From: Phallusia mammillata
Lineage: Eukaryota; Chordata; Ascidiacea; Phlebobranchia; Ascidiidae
Direction: 5' to 3'
DNA: 64,000 nt
NCBI GenBank assembly: GCA_003260075.1
Contig: QLIY01000526.1
Coordinates: forward strand, 48,494-112,493
The notes under the pieces are model-generated. The model worked only from the letters and a program-made list of their open reading frames with translations, made no database searches and had not been told where the DNA came from. Positions 24,723 through 37,214 of the stretch are shown piece after piece; the stretch's first letter is position 1, and every line of letters begins with the position of its first letter. The position numbers were made by a program, and so were the translations under genes.

Positions 24723-27700
24723 ATACGGGTATGGTTACACCACATGTGATGGAACTCTTTCCTGTGTAAACCAATCTGCCAAACCGATCGAATGCGACCA
24801 AGGTTATTGGTACGACAGGAGTATATTTACGAAAACAGTTGTCACAGAGGTAAGTTTCCGTTCTGTAGCTTTGCAAACATTCCTTGTATGTTGTATTACA
24901 TGTTTATGTGTGGTTCAGTTTAACCTTGTATGCCATCGAAGCTATCTTATTCCCCTCTCCACCTCGATGTATTATGTTGGAATGCTTGTTGGTTCATTCT
25001 TGTTTGGAAATGTCGCCGATAGGTTAGCATAACAGTGTTTCCTAAACCTTTTTGACGCGAAACTTTTGAATGTTTTTTTCCTTATTGCAGATACGGCCGG
25101 AAACCAACTTTTATTGTCACAACAATTTTGGCAATTGGATGTTACTTCGGGACCACATTTAGTATCTCTGTCGAAATGTATTCAGTTTTCCGGGCACTTT
25201 TAGCTGCTTTCCGCTATGGTGGTACCATTGCTACATTCGTTTACAGTAAGTCATATAAAAATTATGTCTAGTGCTTGTTACCGAATGCCACAAACATTTG
25301 CCAAAAAAGCGTTATGAAATTTATGCAAACAGTTTTTTGCAAGAATGTCAAAGTTGCTATGTTGGTACAAACGTTTCAATGTTTTGTGCTTATCCTAACT
25401 GTTTTCCGTTTAACTAAGGCTCTTGCAATTTGTAGTAATGTTTTTTTTTTGCTTTTTGAAATGCGTACTTTTTTGCCAATGTGAACAGTTTAAAGTTTAA
25501 ACTTTAAACCGACCACTTTATACATCCATGACTTTTTAAAAAAATCCGTTTTTTCAACATTTTAAATCGTGTTACCAATGCGTTTTAGAACTTGGTATGT
25601 AGAACAATTTCCCCCGGCACTATAAACGATACTATCACTGATTATCAAAATTTTCACTGTGTTGCCTGCTTTTAAAAACCATGTGCCTAACACATACTAC
25701 CGACTGGTGTTGAGAATATCATATTTTGAGGCACTGTTAGCCTCGGTTAAACCGGATTCAGTTATTCCGGATCTTCGCCTAATTCGAACAAAACTCGAGG
25801 TATGAAAGATTGTAATGTGGTAAGGCTTGAACTAATCGACATCGGGTAATCCGTATCTTCGCCTGATCCGGACAATTTTTTGCTGCAAACGGGTCCGGAT
25901 TAACCGCGGTTTACTGTATGTCACATCAAAATTATTGTGGTATGTCACCGTAAACACATTAAGCAATGTTGTTTAGTTATGGAAATCGTTGGGGCAAAAT
26001 ACAGAACGATGTTCGGAATGATATATCATATCACGTACGTATGGGGATTTATGGTACTCTCGGGTTTGGCTTACGTCTGGAGGGACTGGCATGAACTCAT
26101 GGTAATTTCACATAGCATGGTCATGATTAAAAATGTTTCTATTTATTTTACAACGCCTGTTTTTTTTTCAGTTTGTTATCTCGGTTCTGTCAGTACCAGT
26201 TCTTTTTGTGGCAATTGCTGTTCCTGAATCTCCGAGATGGCTTTTTGCAATGGAAAGAGAAAAACAAGGAATGAAGGTGAAATGGTTTTTGCACATACCT
26301 CGTTCGTTCGTTGCTTATGTTTTTTTAAGCTCTCATCACAAGTACGATAATGTTTTCTGTATTGTAGGTCACAAATATTTACGCAAAGTTGAACGGTGTA
26401 AAGTTAACAGATGAAGATTGGAACGAAGCAAGAAAAGCGGGAGAGGAAAAATTGGTGAAGTTATATATTTGTCATTTTTTTATTCTCGACTTTTTCTAAC
26501 AAAACCATAATTTTCACCGCAGAACGAACTTTCTCAGTTGGATTCGGGGAAAAAATATTCATTTCTGGATCTTTTTAAAACACCAGGAATACGTCTTACA
26601 ACATTCAAAGTCATGTTTAGTTGGTGAGGTTAATTAATGTATTCAGTGTTCACAAATTTCGATGATATGTTGAGGTCCATTTTAAGAAATTTTAGAATGC
26701 GTCCCAAACACTTACTTTGTTAATACTTTGTTATTTAGCTTTGAATTTCGGCAAAATTGTATAAAAAATAGTTGGTCAATAATTGGTTTTTTATTTGATC
26801 TCTGACGCAAGTGCAAATACTGCTTTCACAATCATTGTGTGTTGATTTGTATTTACAGGTTTGTCAATAGTTTTGTGTACTATGGAATTTCATTGAATGC
26901 CGGATCATTGGCTGGAGACATCTTTGTCAACAACACTTTAAGTAAATCTATATTAAAAATTATTTACTATTTTGAATTTATATTTTAAAAAATTTTTTCC
27001 GGTAGATGGCGTGTTTGAGTTTGCATCTTACGTATTTTGTTGGCTGACATTGGATCGAATTGGAAGGAGGCGTCTTCTTTCTGGGATGTACTTTGTTTCT
27101 GGAGTAGGACTTCTCGCAAGTGTAATAGTTAACGAATATGCCGGCGATAATCAGTGTAAGTTTGTCTGCTTGTCATTTTTTTCTAAAAATCTAAAAGAAT
27201 AGAACACACGAAAAACAATCTTGCATATGTTTTCTATTTTCAGCACTGATAACACTAGGTGTCGTGTTTGCGTTCATAGCTAAATTTGGAATTTCCGGAG
27301 CATTTGGGTGCATTTACAATTTCACCTCTGAACTTTACCCTACTGTAGTTAGGTGAGCATTTTATAGCTGCTCTCAAAACAAAACAAATCACTATGTAAA
27401 ACTTACAGGAGCACTGGTATGGGAAACGGCTCAGTTGCTTCTCGTATTGGAGGAATTTCCGCTCCTTACGTCATATCCTTGCAAAATATTATCACGTGGT
27501 TACCGAACTCATTGTTTGGGTCATTTGGTGAATGTCAGCATCTTTTTGCAGCTTAGACATTTTTAGCAATAAGTTGACTCTTTTTTTAAGCTGTGATTGC
27601 TGGGGTTGTCGCTCTGTCCTATCCGGAAACCAATGGAAAACCTATTATGGAAACAATTGAGCAGGCTGAGATATTTTACAAGACAGGAGAAGTCGTTAAT

Positions 27701-28095
27701 TTGAGTGAACTCGCCAACAATGCTAAGTATGTGGATATTTTATTGTTAATGAAACTGTTTGATTAAAGTGATTGGGTGTCAGTTGTAACTCGTTTTGTAC
27801 TGGCAGAAAAGAAAATGATTCACAACCTGTTTCTGAAAATGGGGCCGTGGATTTGGGCAAACTTAGCAGCAATTCTTCGTAAGTATTTGTTTTTTCGATT
27901 CCGAATCCAACTTAAATGATTCCTCTGTCATGTTTTTGTCACGTTTTATTGGTGATTGTCTTTACTTAAAATTATGACTCTTTACAAACTTAGTTTTATT
28001 TTGACAGAAAAGAAAAAGAATTGCCAGTGGATTCACTTGGTTGTGACAACTTGGGTTTTAATCAACAAGAAACCGTTACAAGTGTTCAGTTTTAA
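24723..28095 (+). CDS. SLC22-type transporter F, exons 3-16
   Basis: Exons: 24723-24849, 24919-25022, 25091-25245, 25977-26101, 26172-26276, 26368-26454, 26523-26623, 26859-26941, 27006-27155, 27244-27352, 27409-27527, 27591-27726, 27807-27878, 28008-28095. Exons 1-2 are at 30542 and 30903, because the segment is permuted. Joined in that order the coding length is 1815 nt (604 aa) in frame. Motifs are YGYGYTTCDGTLSCVNQSA, YGRKP, PESPRWLFAMEREK and ELYPTVVR; the end is VTSVQF. The tail has the doubled KE(N/K)E module. Intron 5 (25246-25976) carries an inverted-repeat element. The poly-A signal AATAAA at 28322-28327 is in a 3' flank that aligns with that of gene E. Confidence 0.85.
25732..25916. 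mobile_element. Possible pogo/Tigger-like MITE
   Basis: The left end CTGTTAGCCTCGGTTAAACC and the right end, read inverted, CAGTAAACCGCGGTTAATCC agree at most positions; CAGTA...CCGCGGTTAATCCGG resembles pogo/Tigger termini. A second motif, TCTTCGCCTRAT, occurs twice inside. TA follows the right end but not clearly the left. It lies in gene F intron 5. Confidence 0.4.
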
Positions 28096-28982
28096 CAAAC
28101 TTCATGTTAGTGTGTAAGTTTTTATTACATTATTGCATTAAAATATTAATATAGTTTTTTCAAATTTGTTTTATTTGTTGCAAGAATTGAATTTTCACAG
28201 GTAAAGGGAATGGATAGATTTTCCTTTCCTAGAAGAATCTTTGTTGCAATTGATAGTACATGTGTGATTGTGCGTTTTTTCGCGCTTGCGTTGCTGTTTG
28301 GTAATTGATGTAACACATTTCAATAAAACTCGTGATGGCATTAGGTTTTACACACGTTCCCAGTTTGGGTTCGGCTATAGTTTGAATAAGACTATTTCAA
28401 CCTGATTTAACACTCGACCATATTTGTGTCGTAATTTTACCTTGCTAATAAATCTAACTTTATGGCGGGCTTCTTTTTTACAAAATTTTGGGTTCAGACA
28501 GAGTTTTAGACTTTTCAAAGGTTTGAGCTGTTTATAACTCTGATCGGCCTCAATAAAGTTAAAACTGCAACCTAGCAAAATTTTACTTCACGTTTATTGG
28601 CTTTCCTGAATAACTAACTTTAATGAGAATGAAAACACACCAAGTGCAGTACAAATAAAATTACGGGACGTGTACACTCACCTTATTGACGTCACTACAC
28701 CACACCGTTACATAACAAACTTTTACGCAACACATTTTGGTATACCTGTGGTCGACATCTCTGGCGTATCTAAACCAATTACCAAACTAAGATTGCATTT
28801 TAAAGGTGTTGTACATTTTTGTAACGCTTTTCATGAAAAAACACAGACTGTAGCACCTCTTTCCAAAAATCTGTGAGTAGTGCCTTTAAATGTGTAGATT
28901 TTTGCCGTCTAATTTACTTTTTATTTACACTAAAAGCCACGTTCGTTACATTGTTTTACGCATTGTTGTGTACAGTCTATGC

Positions 28983-29383
28983 CAGGGCTACTCAATAAGT
29001 TTTGTCATAGGTCCAGATACAAAAAGTAAAAATCAACGAGGTCCGGACATCTGTCAGTAATGCAAATGCAATATGTCTTAGTCATTTTTGGTTCTAACTA
29101 ATCGCGGTCATACATAAAGCAAACAATGGCCGTTTTGTTAACTGTTCAGTGAAATAATGGACCATTTTTTCGTCACAGTTGCACAATCTGACCTCACTTA
29201 AGATAATCCCCCCAAAAATCGCAATGCGAACCCCAGTTTAAACACTGCTGCTACATTTCAATGATTAAGTAATTACCATACAATTGATAGTGTATGTAGC
29301 CGTAATAAAAAGATGGTGGAGGTCCACATCCAACGCCTCAGAGTTCCGGATGTGGACTGCGGTCCGCCATTTGAGTAACCCTG
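28983..29383. mobile_element. hAT-like MITE, CAGGGCTACTC family
   Basis: Starts CAGGGCTACTCAATA and ends ATTTGAGTAACCCTG (inverted repeats). Flanks gtctatgc (28975-28982) and gtcaatgc (29384-29391) match at 7 of 8 positions, as expected of an 8-bp hAT target duplication with one later mutation. Confidence 0.85.
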
Positions 29384-30416
29384 GTCAATGCACTACTATG
29401 TAACATGCTTTTCAAAACGTGTTGTTTATTTGTATTTTGTTGCCTTTAGAACTGTGCGCGCAATGGTACAATAGGCAAGTGTGCCATTCTTTATACGAGA
29501 CCAAAATCTATCTGCTTTTTCACACGGCGCGTTGATTAAGATTGCAGAACGCTTTTTGCTGCAGGCATAGCAGTCGTACGAGTAACTTGCTTTTTTCGTT
29601 CCGTTATTTTCAGTGCGTTTTGCAGTTATCGAGCCTACACAAGCTGAATGGAACATCTGTACTTAGCTGTTGGCTGTCCTTAACTGTAGCTGAATGCTAT
29701 AAATACAATGATACTTCAATAAGTTTTGTTTATTTAACTATGCTTTATCAATTTATAGTTGAGGTGTTATTCGTTTTGCTCATAAAAAAGTTCGATTTCG
29801 ATCAAGTCAGTACAGACTCTAAAGTTTTTAAGAGTTACAAAGGCTAGTAATCAGCTAATAAGTGTTTTATTGCTGTTTCAAAATCAGTGCATTTATTTTC
29901 AGCTTAACTCGTATGTTTGAATTGTTTGCCTGTTCCAACATGGGTGTCATTATCCGAATGCAACATATTCAACTGCATACCTCCATAAAGCGAACAATTG
30001 GAACACGAAAGTTATTCTGGTTTGTCGAAAGTAAGTTAATCCGATTTATTTAATAATGAAACTGCAGATAGTTGTTTTTGCTGTTACTTTATGTCCAGCA
30101 TGTCAAGTTTTTGTCGTTTTATTTATTTTGATTAGGTTTTATTGGGTGTATGTGTAGTTATGGTTTAGCGTTTAAATGTAACCAGCAAACATACGTATTT
30201 TACTGTAGGCAAGGTTATCACTAGATGATGCGTTGGCGTAATTTAAAATTTCCTTATCACAAAAAGCCATTAACTGGGAATGGTTTTTTTTTCGAACGTA
30301 TGGCGTATTGCGCATTGCGAATCAGGCAAAATCCGCTACCTGATCGCATCGTGCGTGATAAGCAAACTTTTAACATGTAAAATCTAAAAGCACTCAAGTG
30401 CATAGGTGAAACAACG

Positions 30417-30441
30417 AGTCAATATTTGTCAAGTTGCTGCG
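30417..30441 (+). promoter_or_regulatory. Conserved upstream block of gene F
   Basis: gtcaatatttgtcaagttgc then tgcg, about 100-125 bases before the ATG at 30542. It is nearly the same as the block before gene E. Confidence 0.5.
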
Positions 30442-30541
30442 TAAAAATACTTCAAACAAAGCAACACTCCAGTTGCATAAGTATTTAAACAAGTTCAGTT
30501 CATTGCAACTTTGTGGATTAAGCTAAAAGTTAAAGTTAAAA

Positions 30542-31672
30542 ATGATCAGATTCGATACGATTTTGGCAAAAATAGGCGAAATTGGACCCTCTCAGTTTCT
30601 CATTTGTGTTTTGATCAGCACTCACGCCTTTGCGAGTGGTTTTCAACTTCTTGCGACTGTGTTTATAGCTTACGAGCCAGATTACAGGTACAGTGTGATT
30701 TTGAAGGATTATATTCAGACAATTGCTGTTATCATAATCGGCAAAAAGCTAACTGTATTCATTACATGCAAGCTCCTTTACTTACTTTTAACAAGGGTTT
30801 TTGATATTTTAACACAATCAAATGTATTTTGCTGATATTGTCCTAGGTTTTACATCTAAACTTGGAATTAATGGTAGTAACTTACTTATTTTGAAATTGC
30901 AGATGTCAAGTTCCACCGATAGACAATGCAACGGTTTATCCGAATCTAACCGAATCCGACATACTTAACTACACAACACCTTATGACGAGTCCTACCAGT
31001 ATTGCTACAAGTAAGTGCAAAAAACAAACGCTTTTGATCGAAACTTGGTTCTCCTGAAGTTTGACCTCGAATGACCCAGCGGTTCACCAAAATGTAAAAT
31101 TTTTAAAACGGCTGCACTGAAAAAAAGTACATGATCTATAAGTTTCATGCTTTGTTGGTTGGTGCAATTATGCAATATAAGGTATTCTAAATAATTTTGT
31201 AACTTTTAATTTGATTCACCAATATTTCACCCCTTTAAACCCGAAATAATCGGTTTTAGTTTTTCCAGTCCCTTAGGTCAGAAATGTGGGCCTGTTGTAT
31301 GTGCTAAAATTAAAAAAAAATGTTTAAAAAATGTTTGCAGTGAGTTACTCAGTAAGTGTTCAAAATTTTGGCTCAATAGCCAAATGGTTACCATTACAGC
31401 CCATAATATGTGTACACTGGAATGCCCAAGGGAGTAATTTACTGGTTTACAAATAAGGCGATTTAGTGCATAGCGGAAGATCTCTGCTTGACACGTGGAC
31501 AGGCGTTTTACTATGCAGAGAACTATATGTTTTCATTGGTTTCCCGGATTTTTTCTGATTGGTACTTAAAAGCACAATTTAAAGGTGGTTTAAGCGGACA
31601 AGTATGGTTTGCAGATACGGGTATGGTTACACCACATGTGATGGAACTCTTTCCTGTGTAAACCAATCTGCC
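30542..31672 (+). CDS. SLC22-type transporter F, exons 1-3 (start)
   Basis: Exon 1 30542-30687 (MIRFDTILAKIGEIG... to EPDYR), exon 2 30903-31010 (CQVPPIDNATVYPNLTESD) and the first 58 bases of exon 3 (31615-31672), where a single N at 31673 ends the segment. Exon 3 and the intron before it are identical to 24483-24780 apart from one base, so the gene continues at 24723. Helix 1 and the start of the extracellular loop are encoded here. Confidence 0.85.
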
Positions 31673-31673
31673 N

Positions 31674-33522
31674 GTTGAATGAGGAAAATAACGACCAAAT
31701 AGACGTAAAAGGCGACATGCTTTATTGATCGTTTCAAATTATCTTTTTTTTTGTTAGAACATTTTTTTGATTCGTATTTAAAAAATAAATAAATACACAT
31801 GTCTATTGACGACCAAAATTGACGTAAAAAGTGACATACTTTATTATACACATGTTTAGGCAAATGGTCATGCCAATACACCTTAATTTTGATTATTAAT
31901 GTTATATTGAAATTAATTCCTGTGTTTAGAAAATCATTGTTTTAATCATTTGATTACTTGTTCATGTCTCTTCTTTTGTCATGGTCGATGAAATGTGCCT
32001 ACAGACGGCAAAGTGCCTTTTTTGTATTTCGCACCAAGATTGTACCTCACAAAATTTTGCGCCGTAAGGAAAACTTTTGCGCAAGAACTTCGTTGTAATT
32101 ACAAAGCGGAGTCCCCAAGGCCCGACAACCGTGTGATTGTTATCCAACTCTGTCTTGTAATGCACAGGAAACTTAGTTGCTGACACACTTGATATGTTAA
32201 GTGAGGAATTAGGCGGGAAAGGTTGGGAACGACAGGGCTAAATGTCATTTATTATAATAAACTAATTCTTTCTTTCAATCTTTAAGTTTGTGCTGCGCGA
32301 CCTATGAAGGTATTACTGGTTGCTGTAGATATTGCAAGTGTGGCAGTCAGCAAACGTGCCGGAAACAATTAACGGAAGTTTCATCGGCTTTTGCCTATTT
32401 GCTTAAACCAGCAATCATGTACTCTACTTATCCTAATAAGATATGTGAAACAGTTTGAAACTTCAGGGTTATTTGAAGTCGTTCAGCAGCCGAAAAACGA
32501 TATATTTTACCAGCTAATAAATAGTGTTTTTTCGATAGGTAAGAAATGATCGTATTGTTTCGAGTAGTGTACATTGTTAATGAAACAAAACCGCTGTGCA
32601 TTCTTATCAGCCCTGCAAACATTTACCATGTTACAACCTATGTGAGCAAACAAGTTAATGCACTCACATGTAATTGCGTACGGCGTGTTAATGTTTGTCA
32701 AGTTGCTGCGAAAAAATACCACAAAGAAGTCCTCAGACCAGTCGCAGATCTATTCAAACCTGTTCTGCTCAATACAACTACTTTGGCTGTATGTTAATGC
32801 TCTAAAATGATTAGTTTCGATTCGATTTTGGCAAAAATAGGTGGGATTGGGCTATGTCAGTTTTTGGTCTGTGGATTGCTAAGTAGTCACAACTTTGTAG
32901 GCGGTTTTCATACTCTTGCGACCGTCTTTATAGCGTACGAACCAGACTACAGGTACAGTGTTTTTGTTATCAGTGGGTGCTTTAGTACATCAAGGTGCGG
33001 CCTTTGGTCTCATCATCCTAATTGTCAGTTAATACACCCGAGGAATTTACTATTTTTTTTAAAGCAAGAAAAAAAATGTGCTAATGTTGGATTTTTAACT
33101 TTCTTTTGTAGTTTACATATTCTAAAATTGCAGATGCCAAGTTCCACCGATAGACAATTCAACGGTTTATCCGAATCTTACCGAATCCGACATACTTAAC
33201 TACACAACACCTTATGATGGATCATACCAGTATTGTTACAAGTAAGTGAGCATGCACAACATAGAACTCGACTATGAAACAACCAACAATTTTTTCGGCG
33301 ACAGAATTTGTCTTAAAGACACAAATGTTGTATTTCTTGAACTTATATGCTATAGCTTTGGAAACTTGTCCTTAATCATATAGATACGGATATGATTACA
33401 ACACATGCGATGGGACTCTTTCCTGTGCAAACCAATCAGCCAACTCTATCCAATGCGACCAAGGTTATTGGTACGACAGAAGTATATTTACGGAAACTGT
33501 TATCACAGAGGTAAAATTCCTG
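31674..33522. repeat. Second copy of 22526-24473
   Basis: This stretch copies the D-E intergenic region and the first three exons of gene E at constant offset 9148. The left copy has about 100 extra bases next to its C run at 23931-23940 (a repeat of 23835 onward), so the right copy is the cleaner one. Only occasional base differences are seen, consistent with alleles or with the same locus used twice. Confidence 0.88.
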
Positions 33523-36500
33523 TTTCACTAGCTTTGTAAACATTGCTTTAGTTAAATCATTTGCTTTTTTGTCAGTTTAATCTTGTATGTCAACGAAGCT
33601 ATCTTATTCCCCTCTCCACCTCGATGTATTATGTTGGAATGCTCGTTGGTTCATTCTTGTTTGGAAATATTGCTGACAGGTAAGTACACAACCAACAATA
33701 CTTCAAAATAACAATTTACTAATTCGACGCAGTTTTTTCTTGAAAATATATAATTTTATCAGTGTATAGATTTGAAAATGCCAAAACGAAAGTTTGAAAA
33801 AACCTTTTATTTTACGTCTATTTGGGCCGTTATTTTCACCATTAAACCTTTTATTTTTTTCTAAAGGTTAAAAAACCCTTTATTTTTTATTTTTTTCTAT
33901 TCTAATTAATTTTGCCTGTACATACAAAAAAAGTGAAATACCGATTAAATTGTTTGAAATCGAACTTGTACAAATTTATTTATGGAATTCCTTTTTGGGG
34001 CATTTTAAGTTTGATTAGGTTTTCAAGATTTACCACGAACGTTTTATTTATTGCAGATATGGCCGCAAACCGACCTTTATATTTACAACAACTTGTGCAA
34101 TTGGCAGCTCCTTCGGGTTAGCATTTAGTACCTCTGTGGAAATGTATTGTGTTTTCCGGGCACTTTTAGCTGCATTTAGCTTTGGTGCTACTCTTTCTAC
34201 ATTCGTTTACAGTAAGTTTCCTCATATAAGTTTAGTTTTGGTCAATGGTAAGATTCAAATTTTTTGTCTGCTGGTTCACAAAAGTCATTTTTTAGTAATG
34301 CTATCCTGTTCGCTGATCTCATAAATGTTTATAAGAAGGTTCTATGGAACTGGTGCGAACCGGCTGAATCCCACCGCTGGTTTTGGTTTCCCAAAACCTC
34401 AGATGTGTTTGCCTATCTCGTGTCTTGAACTTGCTACTAAATACTCCCAACATTTTGTTTGTACATTTGCCAGAAAAACGTTAGATAGTTTATGAAGACA
34501 CTACCAAGCTGTAATCACGTAGAGGCCTTTATATTAATGCTTTAGCGTTTTTGCTTATCCGTACTATATAGATTTTGTATCAAAGACTTTTATAGTTTTT
34601 TTGTAACTTAAATGTTTCTTTAATTTTTGGTCACGTCATGGTTTTGCTAACCAATAAACCAACTAGACAAAGATGGCGTTGTTTGTGAAAAATACATTAC
34701 AGTAGTGTTTTAGCATAGCATTTACTCGCCATAGTAACCTTTACATATTATGCACTTTTGTTTAGTGTTGGAAATCGTTGGGGCAAAGTACCGAAATGCG
34801 TTTGGGCAGATTTGTCACATCATGTACGTTTGGGGATTCATGGTACTTTCTGGTTTAGCTTACGTCTGGAGGGACTGGCATAAGTTAATGGTGAGTTAGC
34901 ATAATCTGGTCGTGGTAAAAAAAATAATTGACCCACACTCATAAACGGTGTAAAAAATTACCTCTTTTTTGATAATCTTTATTGTTTTAGTTTGTGATTT
35001 CTGTTCTATCTATACCAGTTCTGTTAGCGGCAATTGTTATCCCTGAATCTCCAAGATGGCTCTTCGCAATGAAAAGAGAAAAACAAGGAATAAAGGTGAA
35101 ATTATTTTTGCACCTACCTCGTTCGTTCGTTCTTACGTTTTTTTAAACCTTTTTTCAGTGGTGAGATTCAGCCGGTTCGCACTGGTTCTTTAGAACCGTC
35201 TCACGAAATTTTATGAGATCAGCGAACCGGTTAGCATTACCGGGTACTGTACCGGTTCTATAGAACCGTCTGAAATTTTATGAGATCAGCGAACCGGTTA
35301 GCATTACTGGTTACTGTCTCAAAATTGACTTTTTGTAGCAGAACCGGCTGAAAAATATGACTTTTGTGATAGAACCGAGACTTTTTATAACAGAACCGGC
35401 TAAAAAATGTGACTTTTGTGATAGAACCGGCTGACAAAAAATTTCAATCCCACCACTGTATTTTTTTACATTTTTAAACCTCACATCACAAGTACGACCT
35501 TTGTTCTATGTAATTTAGGTCACCAATCGCTTCGCTAAACTAAACGGTGTAAAGTTAACTGAGGAAGACTGGGAAGAAGCTAGAAAGGCTGGAGAAGAAA
35601 AAATGGTGGAGTCAAATATTTGCCATTTTAATGTTGTCGTGTTTTTAAGAACTCTGATTTTCACTATAGAACAACATTTCTTTGCTGGATACAGAAAGAA
35701 AGTATTCATTTCTGGATCTCTTTAAAACTCAAGGAATGCGCCTTACAACATTCAAAGTCATGTTCAGTTGGTAAGGGTAATGAATTTATTCGGAGCTGAC
35801 ATTTTATAAAGCTATGTTCAGGCATATAAATCTAAAATCAAAAAAAGTCTTACAAATCAATAAAAATTGTACAAATTTACAATGTTATTATGACTGTATT
35901 ATTACAACTTTGCAGTTTAACTATAAATGTGTTACGACGTTTGTTTGTTACGATTTCTATAGTGTAACTACAAGTGAGTGCAAGTAAAAACTACCAGTAA
36001 AACATTTTGATTTGTACTTGAAGGTTTGTCGCTAGCGTTGTGTACTACGGAATCTCATTAAACGCTGGATCATTGGCAGGAGACATCTTTGTCAACAACG
36101 TGTTAAGTAAATTTTAATTTATTCTGTTTTTAAATTCCTGTTTTAACTTTAAATTTCCGGTAGATGGCGTGTTTGAGTTTGCCGCTTATGTGTTTTGTTG
36201 GTTAACAAGTGATCGATTTGGACGGAGAATTCTTCTATCCGCAATGTTCTTTGTTTCTGGAGTAGGACTCCTTGCAAGTGTTATAGTGAACCAATATGCC
36301 GGCGACAATCAGTGTAAATATTCTAGTTACATTTAGAGACCTGACCAGTAATTTGCATATGTTTTCTATTTACAGCATTAGTAACACTAGGTGTCGTGTT
36401 TGCATTCATTGCCAAATTTGGAATTTCTGGAGCATTTGGGGTCATTTACAATTCCACCACTGAACTTTACCCTACTGTAGTTAGGTAAAAGATTCTTGAA

Positions 36501-37214
36501 TTACAGTAATATATAACCTGACTATTTAATACTTGTAGAAGCACTGCTATGGGAATAGGCTCCGTGGCTTCTCGTATTGGAGGAATTTCTGCCCCTTACG
36601 CCATATCCTTGCAAAATATTATCACGTGGTTACCGAACTCATTGTTTGGGTCATTAGGTGAGTGCAGGCTTAGCATTATTATCCTGTTCAGTACTTTTTA
36701 ATTCACAATTAAAGGAAATCTATTATAAAGGTATGATTGCTGGAGTAACAGCTCTTACTTTTCCGGAGACCAGCGGCAAACCTTCAATAGAAACAATTGA
36801 ACAGGCTGAGATATTTTACAAGACAGGGGAAGTCGTTAGTTTAAGCAAACTCGCCAACAATGCCAAGTATGCTGTGGACATTTATTGTTACCGAAAATTT
36901 TTATTCAATGCTGTTATAGGTATTAGTTTTACTCCATTTTCTTTTGACAGAACAAATGATTTGCAACCTAATTCTGTAACTGGATTTGTTGATTTGGGCA
37001 AACTTAGAAGCAATTCTTCGTAAGTAACTGTTAATATCGTTTCCGAATCATATCGTTTTCAAAATTTTCGTAATTGGCCTTATGCTTCAAGTTATCACTC
37101 TCTACAAACTTTTTTTGTTCTGACAGAAAAGAAAAAGAATTGCCAGTAGATGCCGGCGGGTGCGACAACCAAGGCTTTGATCTACAAGAAACTGTCAGAG
37201 GCGCACAGTTTTGA
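32807..37214 (+). CDS. SLC22-type transporter E (complete, 603 aa)
   Basis: Sixteen exons: 32807-32952, 33134-33241, 33384-33510, 33576-33679, 34057-34211, 34766-34890, 34991-35095, 35519-35605, 35670-35770, 36024-36106, 36164-36313, 36376-36484, 36539-36657, 36731-36866, 36951-37019, 37127-37214; 1812 nt in frame. It has the SLC22 layout: MISFDSILAKIGGIG, CDGTLSCANQSA loop, GNIADRYGRKP, PESPRWLFAMKREK, ELYPTVVR. The tail ends RGAQF, slightly different from the TSVQF of D and F, and holds two KE-type modules; the first reads AKTND-like instead of KKEN. Intron 7 (35096-35518) holds a hAT-like MITE. AATAAA is at 37426-37431. Probably an organic-ion carrier in the plasma membrane; substrate not inferable. 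Confidence 0.92.
35156..35458. mobile_element. hAT-like MITE, CAGTGGTGGGATT family
   Basis: Starts CAGTGGTGAGATTC and ends CAATCCCACCACTG. The body repeats gaaccggttagcatta and agaaccggctg motifs. The T-rich flanks (cctttttt and tatttttt) agree at 6 of 8 positions. Related copies are at 45107-45279 and 56961-57135, with a fragment at about 34330-34376. It lies in gene E intron 7. Confidence 0.8.

Larger units (their letters stand above)
28096..30541. other. Intergenic upstream of gene F exon 1
   Basis: Contains the poly-A signal of gene F (28322), a degraded CAGAGTTG-family fragment (about 28365-28540) and a hAT-like MITE (28983-29383). I see no gene in 29384-30400. The conserved upstream block of gene F is at about 30417-30441, with tatttaaac at about 30482 as a possible TATA box. 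Confidence 0.55.
24483..31374. other. Segment with self-overlapping ends (about 6.9 kb)
   Basis: The first 298 bases (24483-24780) return at 31375-31672 with one difference seen. The segment is bounded by a ten-C run on the left and an N at 31673 on the right. The sequences outside both boundaries (22526-24473 and 31674-33522) are copies of each other. The segment therefore behaves like a closed unit inserted between two overlapping fragments. Read as a circle it contains exactly one complete transporter gene, F. Confidence 0.8.

Noticed and set aside
24335-24849. Tandem pair of exon 3 as mutually exclusive exons
   Set aside because: The second exon 3 follows a ten-C run and belongs to gene F; the continuation of the first is found intact at 33576.
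29542-29847. 101-codon open frame upstream of gene F
   Set aside because: No splice partners, no family resemblance and no ATG with useful context; chance frame in AT-rich DNA.
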